From Nitrospirae bacterium RBG_19FT_COMBO_42_15 (GTDB lineage Bacteria; Nitrospirota; CAKKRA01; 9FT-COMBO-42-15), in the NCBI GenBank assembly GCA_001803815.1, contig MHEL01000113.1:1-7498 (forward strand): 7,498 bases of DNA. Direction: 5' to 3'. Made by a program: the position numbers and the translations under genes. Below the pieces are notes generated by a model, which had not been told where the DNA came from, did no database searches, and worked only from the letters and a program-made list of their open reading frames with translations. Below are positions 5,747 to 7,498 of the stretch, one piece after another. Within the stretch, counting starts at the first letter, position 1. Each line of letters begins with the position of its first letter.

Positions 5747-6721
5747 TCACTTTTTAAATTTCTGTCTCATCTCATCCATAAAATCTTCCATATCCTTCAT
5801 TTGATCTAAAATCAATTTATCCAGATTGTAGGGATTTTTTTCTGTCAGCGCTTCAGTCTCCTTTGGAGCAGCCTTTTCCTTCTTCTTTTCTTCCATACGG
5901 CCTGCTGAGTCATCCTGCTTTTCTATTATCTCTTTTTTTATTCCTGCTGCAGGCATATCTGACTTTGCTGCAGGCTTATTGGCATAGGATACGGAGATGC
6001 CTTTATTTGCCAGCCATCTCTTTGCCACGCTGGATTTTATAGAAAAATTTATTGCTGTAATGGCAAGTCCGTCAGCAGACCTCCTTGAGATAGAGGTATT
6101 TATGCCGATCATGTATCCCCGCTGGTCAAGCAGCGGGCCGCCTGAATTTCCACGATTAAAACTTGCTTCTGTCTGAAATACATCTTTGCCATTTATACCG
6201 TTAAAGTTTTCAATCTCAGCGCTGATGCTTCCTGTAGTGAGGGTCCAGAGTCCGCCTGTTTCTGGATGTCCGATTGCCACAACAGATTCTCCAATACTGA
6301 TTCCTTGCGGGTCGCCTAATTCAATAACCTTTAATGCAGAAGGCCCTTTTTCAATCTTTAAAACTGCAAGGTCAAGCTGGCTGTCATAGGCAATAACCCT
6401 TGCATCAAACCTTCTGGTCAGATCCTTATTCATATTTCCTGTAACCCGTTCCGGCTTCAGGTAGATGTCTATACGACGCTTTGGTCTGTTGGCATCCTCA
6501 TTTATCACAACATGTGCATTTGTAAGTATCATGCCATCGCTTGTGATAACAGACCCGGTGCCGCCGCTTCCCTTTTTTCCATCATCAGTTGACAGGATTA
6601 ATACCACGCCGGGCCCTGCCTGCTGATAAAGCTCCTTTGGGGTATAGGCGATGACAGGGGAAAAGAGAGGCAGTAGGATAAGAATATTAAATATTAGTAA
6701 AGAGTAAAATAGCCTTTTCAT
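5747..6721 (-). CDS. Periplasmic trypsin-like serine protease (S1C, DegP-like, no PDZ)
   Basis: A 324-residue secreted protease. The signal peptide covers residues 1-25 with likely cleavage after VIA. The chymotrypsin-fold domain runs about 30-240 and the catalytic triad is complete: His70 (ILTNAHVV), Asp117 (SQLDLAVLKI), Ser193 (FNRGNSGGPLLD). The S1C features GSGGTGSVITSDG and VVAIGHPE are present. DegP/DegS-type enzymes have one or two PDZ domains after the protease. Here residues about 249-310 are instead low-complexity and rich in Lys, Glu and Ala. A short predicted helix follows (KLILDQMKDMEDFMDEMRQKF). The tail may tether partners or act as a coiled coil. The gene starts 14 bases after the stop of the first lipoprotein gene with no good Shine-Dalgarno, so translational coupling is possible. 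Likely substrates are envelope proteins, perhaps products of this operon, but that is a guess. Confidence 0.92.
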   Translation of the reverse strand: MKRLFYSLLIFNILILLPLFSPVIAYTPKELYQQAGPGVVLILSTDDGKKGSGGTGSVITSDGMILTNAHVVINEDANRPKRRIDIYLKPERVTGNMNKDLTRRFDARVIAYDSQLDLAVLKIEKGPSALKVIELGDPQGISIGESVVAIGHPETGGLWTLTTGSISAEIENFNGINGKDVFQTEASFNRGNSGGPLLDQRGYMIGINTSISRRSADGLAITAINFSIKSSVAKRWLANKGISVSYANKPAAKSDMPAAGIKKEIIEKQDDSAGRMEEKKKEKAAPKETEALTEKNPYNLDKLILDQMKDMEDFMDEMRQKFKK

Positions 6722-6735
6722 GGTAGCTGCAATAA

Positions 6736-7347
6736 TTATTTAGGCTGACGCTTTTGTTCCTCTGTTTCTAATTTCTCAAAGGCCTTTTCCGCATTCTTTC
6801 TTACAAAATCCCTTACCTCTGCATTTAATTCCTTCATCTTATTCAAGGTCTCTTTGAAGTTTTCTAAATCAAGTTTTGCTAAAGAGTAAGTTGTGTTATC
6901 CTGAGGGTCTGTCCAGTGGTCAACAATTACAACCCCTGAAAGCGTTGCTGCGGAGAAGGTTTTGACTGCCTGCTCAATATTCTGCTCCTCGCTGGTTTTT
7001 TTGAAATCACCTGCTGTGGTAGATGCAGCATAATCACGCATCAGTGAAGCTGAATAGGTTTCAAAGACCTTGGCGAGCTCAGCCCTTGCCCTGTTGTCTG
7101 CTGTTGTTCTTGCAAGGGGCTTATTCATAACCCCTGAAACCGCGCCAACTCCGTAAAATGCCTTGTCCCCTTTATTCAGAAAGGCGCCCGCGCCTTTTCT
7201 TACCCACTCCGGCTCTGCAGATGCGGGCTGGGCAGGCGGCGCTACTGCTGCCTCCTTCTTTGAACCGGCGCAGCCAAAAATTGAGCTAATTAACAGCATC
7301 CCAATAAGGGGTACAAAAAGAAACCTATCTTTTTTTAGGAAAGTCAT
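6736..7347 (-). CDS. LPP20-family lipoprotein
   Basis: A 203-residue lipoprotein, first gene of the five-gene operon. The signal peptide ends in the lipobox SIFGC with Cys26 lipidated, followed by an Ala/Pro-rich linker (about 27-45). The LPP20-like domain begins at PEWVRKGAGAF and includes KAFYGVGAVSG, a helix ARTTADNRARAELAKVFETY, and a second half (TLSGVVIVDHWTDPQDNTTY, SLAKLDLENFKETL). Relatives include Helicobacter Lpp20 and Vibrio FlgP, an outer-membrane protein of the flagellar basal body region. No flagellar gene is visible here. The C-terminus is a charged helix. The ATG at 7347 is chosen because AAGGAGG (7363-7357) ends 9 bases upstream. A start 13 codons further upstream would place this ribosome site inside the gene and put extra Arg/Lys residues before the signal peptide. 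Confidence 0.88.
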   Translation of the reverse strand: MTFLKKDRFLFVPLIGMLLISSIFGCAGSKKEAAVAPPAQPASAEPEWVRKGAGAFLNKGDKAFYGVGAVSGVMNKPLARTTADNRARAELAKVFETYSASLMRDYAASTTAGDFKKTSEEQNIEQAVKTFSAATLSGVVIVDHWTDPQDNTTYSLAKLDLENFKETLNKMKELNAEVRDFVRKNAEKAFEKLETEEQKRQPK

Positions 7348-7354
7348 TATTTTT

Positions 7355-7363
7355 CTCCTCCTT
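7355..7363 (-). promoter_or_regulatory. Strong ribosome binding site of the envelope operon
   Basis: On the minus strand this reads AAGGAGGAG, the best Shine-Dalgarno in the operon. Its AAGGAGG core ends 9 bases before the ATG at 7347, which settles the start of the first lipoprotein. Confidence 0.8.
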
Positions 7364-7397
7364 AAAGGTTTTATATTGCCAAACATCTATTCATTAG

Positions 7398-7425
7398 AAT
7401 ATACCAGTTTCTTTGTAGTTGTCAA
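7398..7425 (-). promoter_or_regulatory. Sigma70-type promoter of the envelope operon
   Basis: On the minus strand, TTGACA (7425-7420) is a perfect -35 box. It is followed by a 16-base spacer and TATATT (7403-7398) as the -10 box, preceded by TG-G as an extended -10. Transcription would begin near 7391, giving a leader of about 44 bases before the ATG at 7347. This is the only strong promoter I see for the five genes. Confidence 0.65.
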
Positions 7426-7440
7426 GGAGATGTTTATAAT
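7413..7440 (+). promoter_or_regulatory. Possible divergent promoter toward the right edge
   Basis: On the plus strand, TTGTAG (7413-7418), a 16-base spacer and a perfect TATAAT (7435-7440) overlap the minus-strand promoter. They could drive a gene beyond the window edge. The -35 box is weak and no gene start is visible before 7498, so this is a tentative call. Confidence 0.25.
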
Positions 7441-7498
7441 TCAAGTCAACCATATTCATCAAATTCCTATATAGAAAATTTCAATATTAACACTGGTG

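Noticed and set aside
7424..7474. Small plus-strand peptide starting at the ATG at 7430 after AAGGAG
   Set aside because: The ribosome-site-like sequence touches the ATG with no spacing. The peptide is only 14 codons, and the site overlaps the promoter on the other strand.

Overview
This 7.5 kb window of roughly 40-45% G+C DNA comes from a diderm bacterium: it encodes three lipoproteins with clear lipoboxes, an LpoB-type outer-membrane lipoprotein and a periplasmic trypsin-like protease. A PerR-type regulator next to a peroxiredoxin whose peroxidatic residue is encoded by UGA points to an anaerobe or microaerophile that makes selenoproteins. The overall style recalls Nitrospirota or the old Deltaproteobacteria, but that placement is only an impression. 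No marker gene fixes the taxonomy.

Left part, plus strand (1-778): the last 48 codons of a Fur/PerR-family metalloregulator are followed after 28 bases by an AhpC/Prx1-type peroxiredoxin. The peroxiredoxin frame runs 176-778 and is interrupted only by an in-frame TGA at 335-337, exactly where the family has its catalytic Cys. A perfect 7-bp hairpin with a GGC loop lies 13 bases after the TGA and fits a bacterial SECIS element. The gene should be read as a 200-residue selenoprotein (Sec54) that retains a C-terminal resolving Cys (Cys173). Conventional gene callers would break it in two.

Middle (779-2257): a 112-bp compound palindromic repeat (806-917) separates the peroxiredoxin from a complete single-ACT threonine ammonia-lyase (986-2164). 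After it comes a short AT-rich convergent intergenic region with two small hairpins.

Right part, minus strand (7347 down to 2258): a compact five-gene envelope operon, transcribed in the order LPP20-family lipoprotein, S1C-type serine protease without a PDZ domain, LpoB-like lipoprotein, COG3014-like TPR lipoprotein, and a 505-residue secreted protein that appears to combine an LPP20-like domain, a CsgG/LpoB-like domain and a C-terminal Ig-like domain. Gaps are 14 bases or less, one pair shares an ATGA overlap, and a strong extended -10 promoter lies just upstream. The set looks like a periplasmic/outer-membrane module. Its exact job (peptidoglycan synthase activation, flagellar or other outer-membrane ring, or envelope quality control) cannot be settled from sequence alone.
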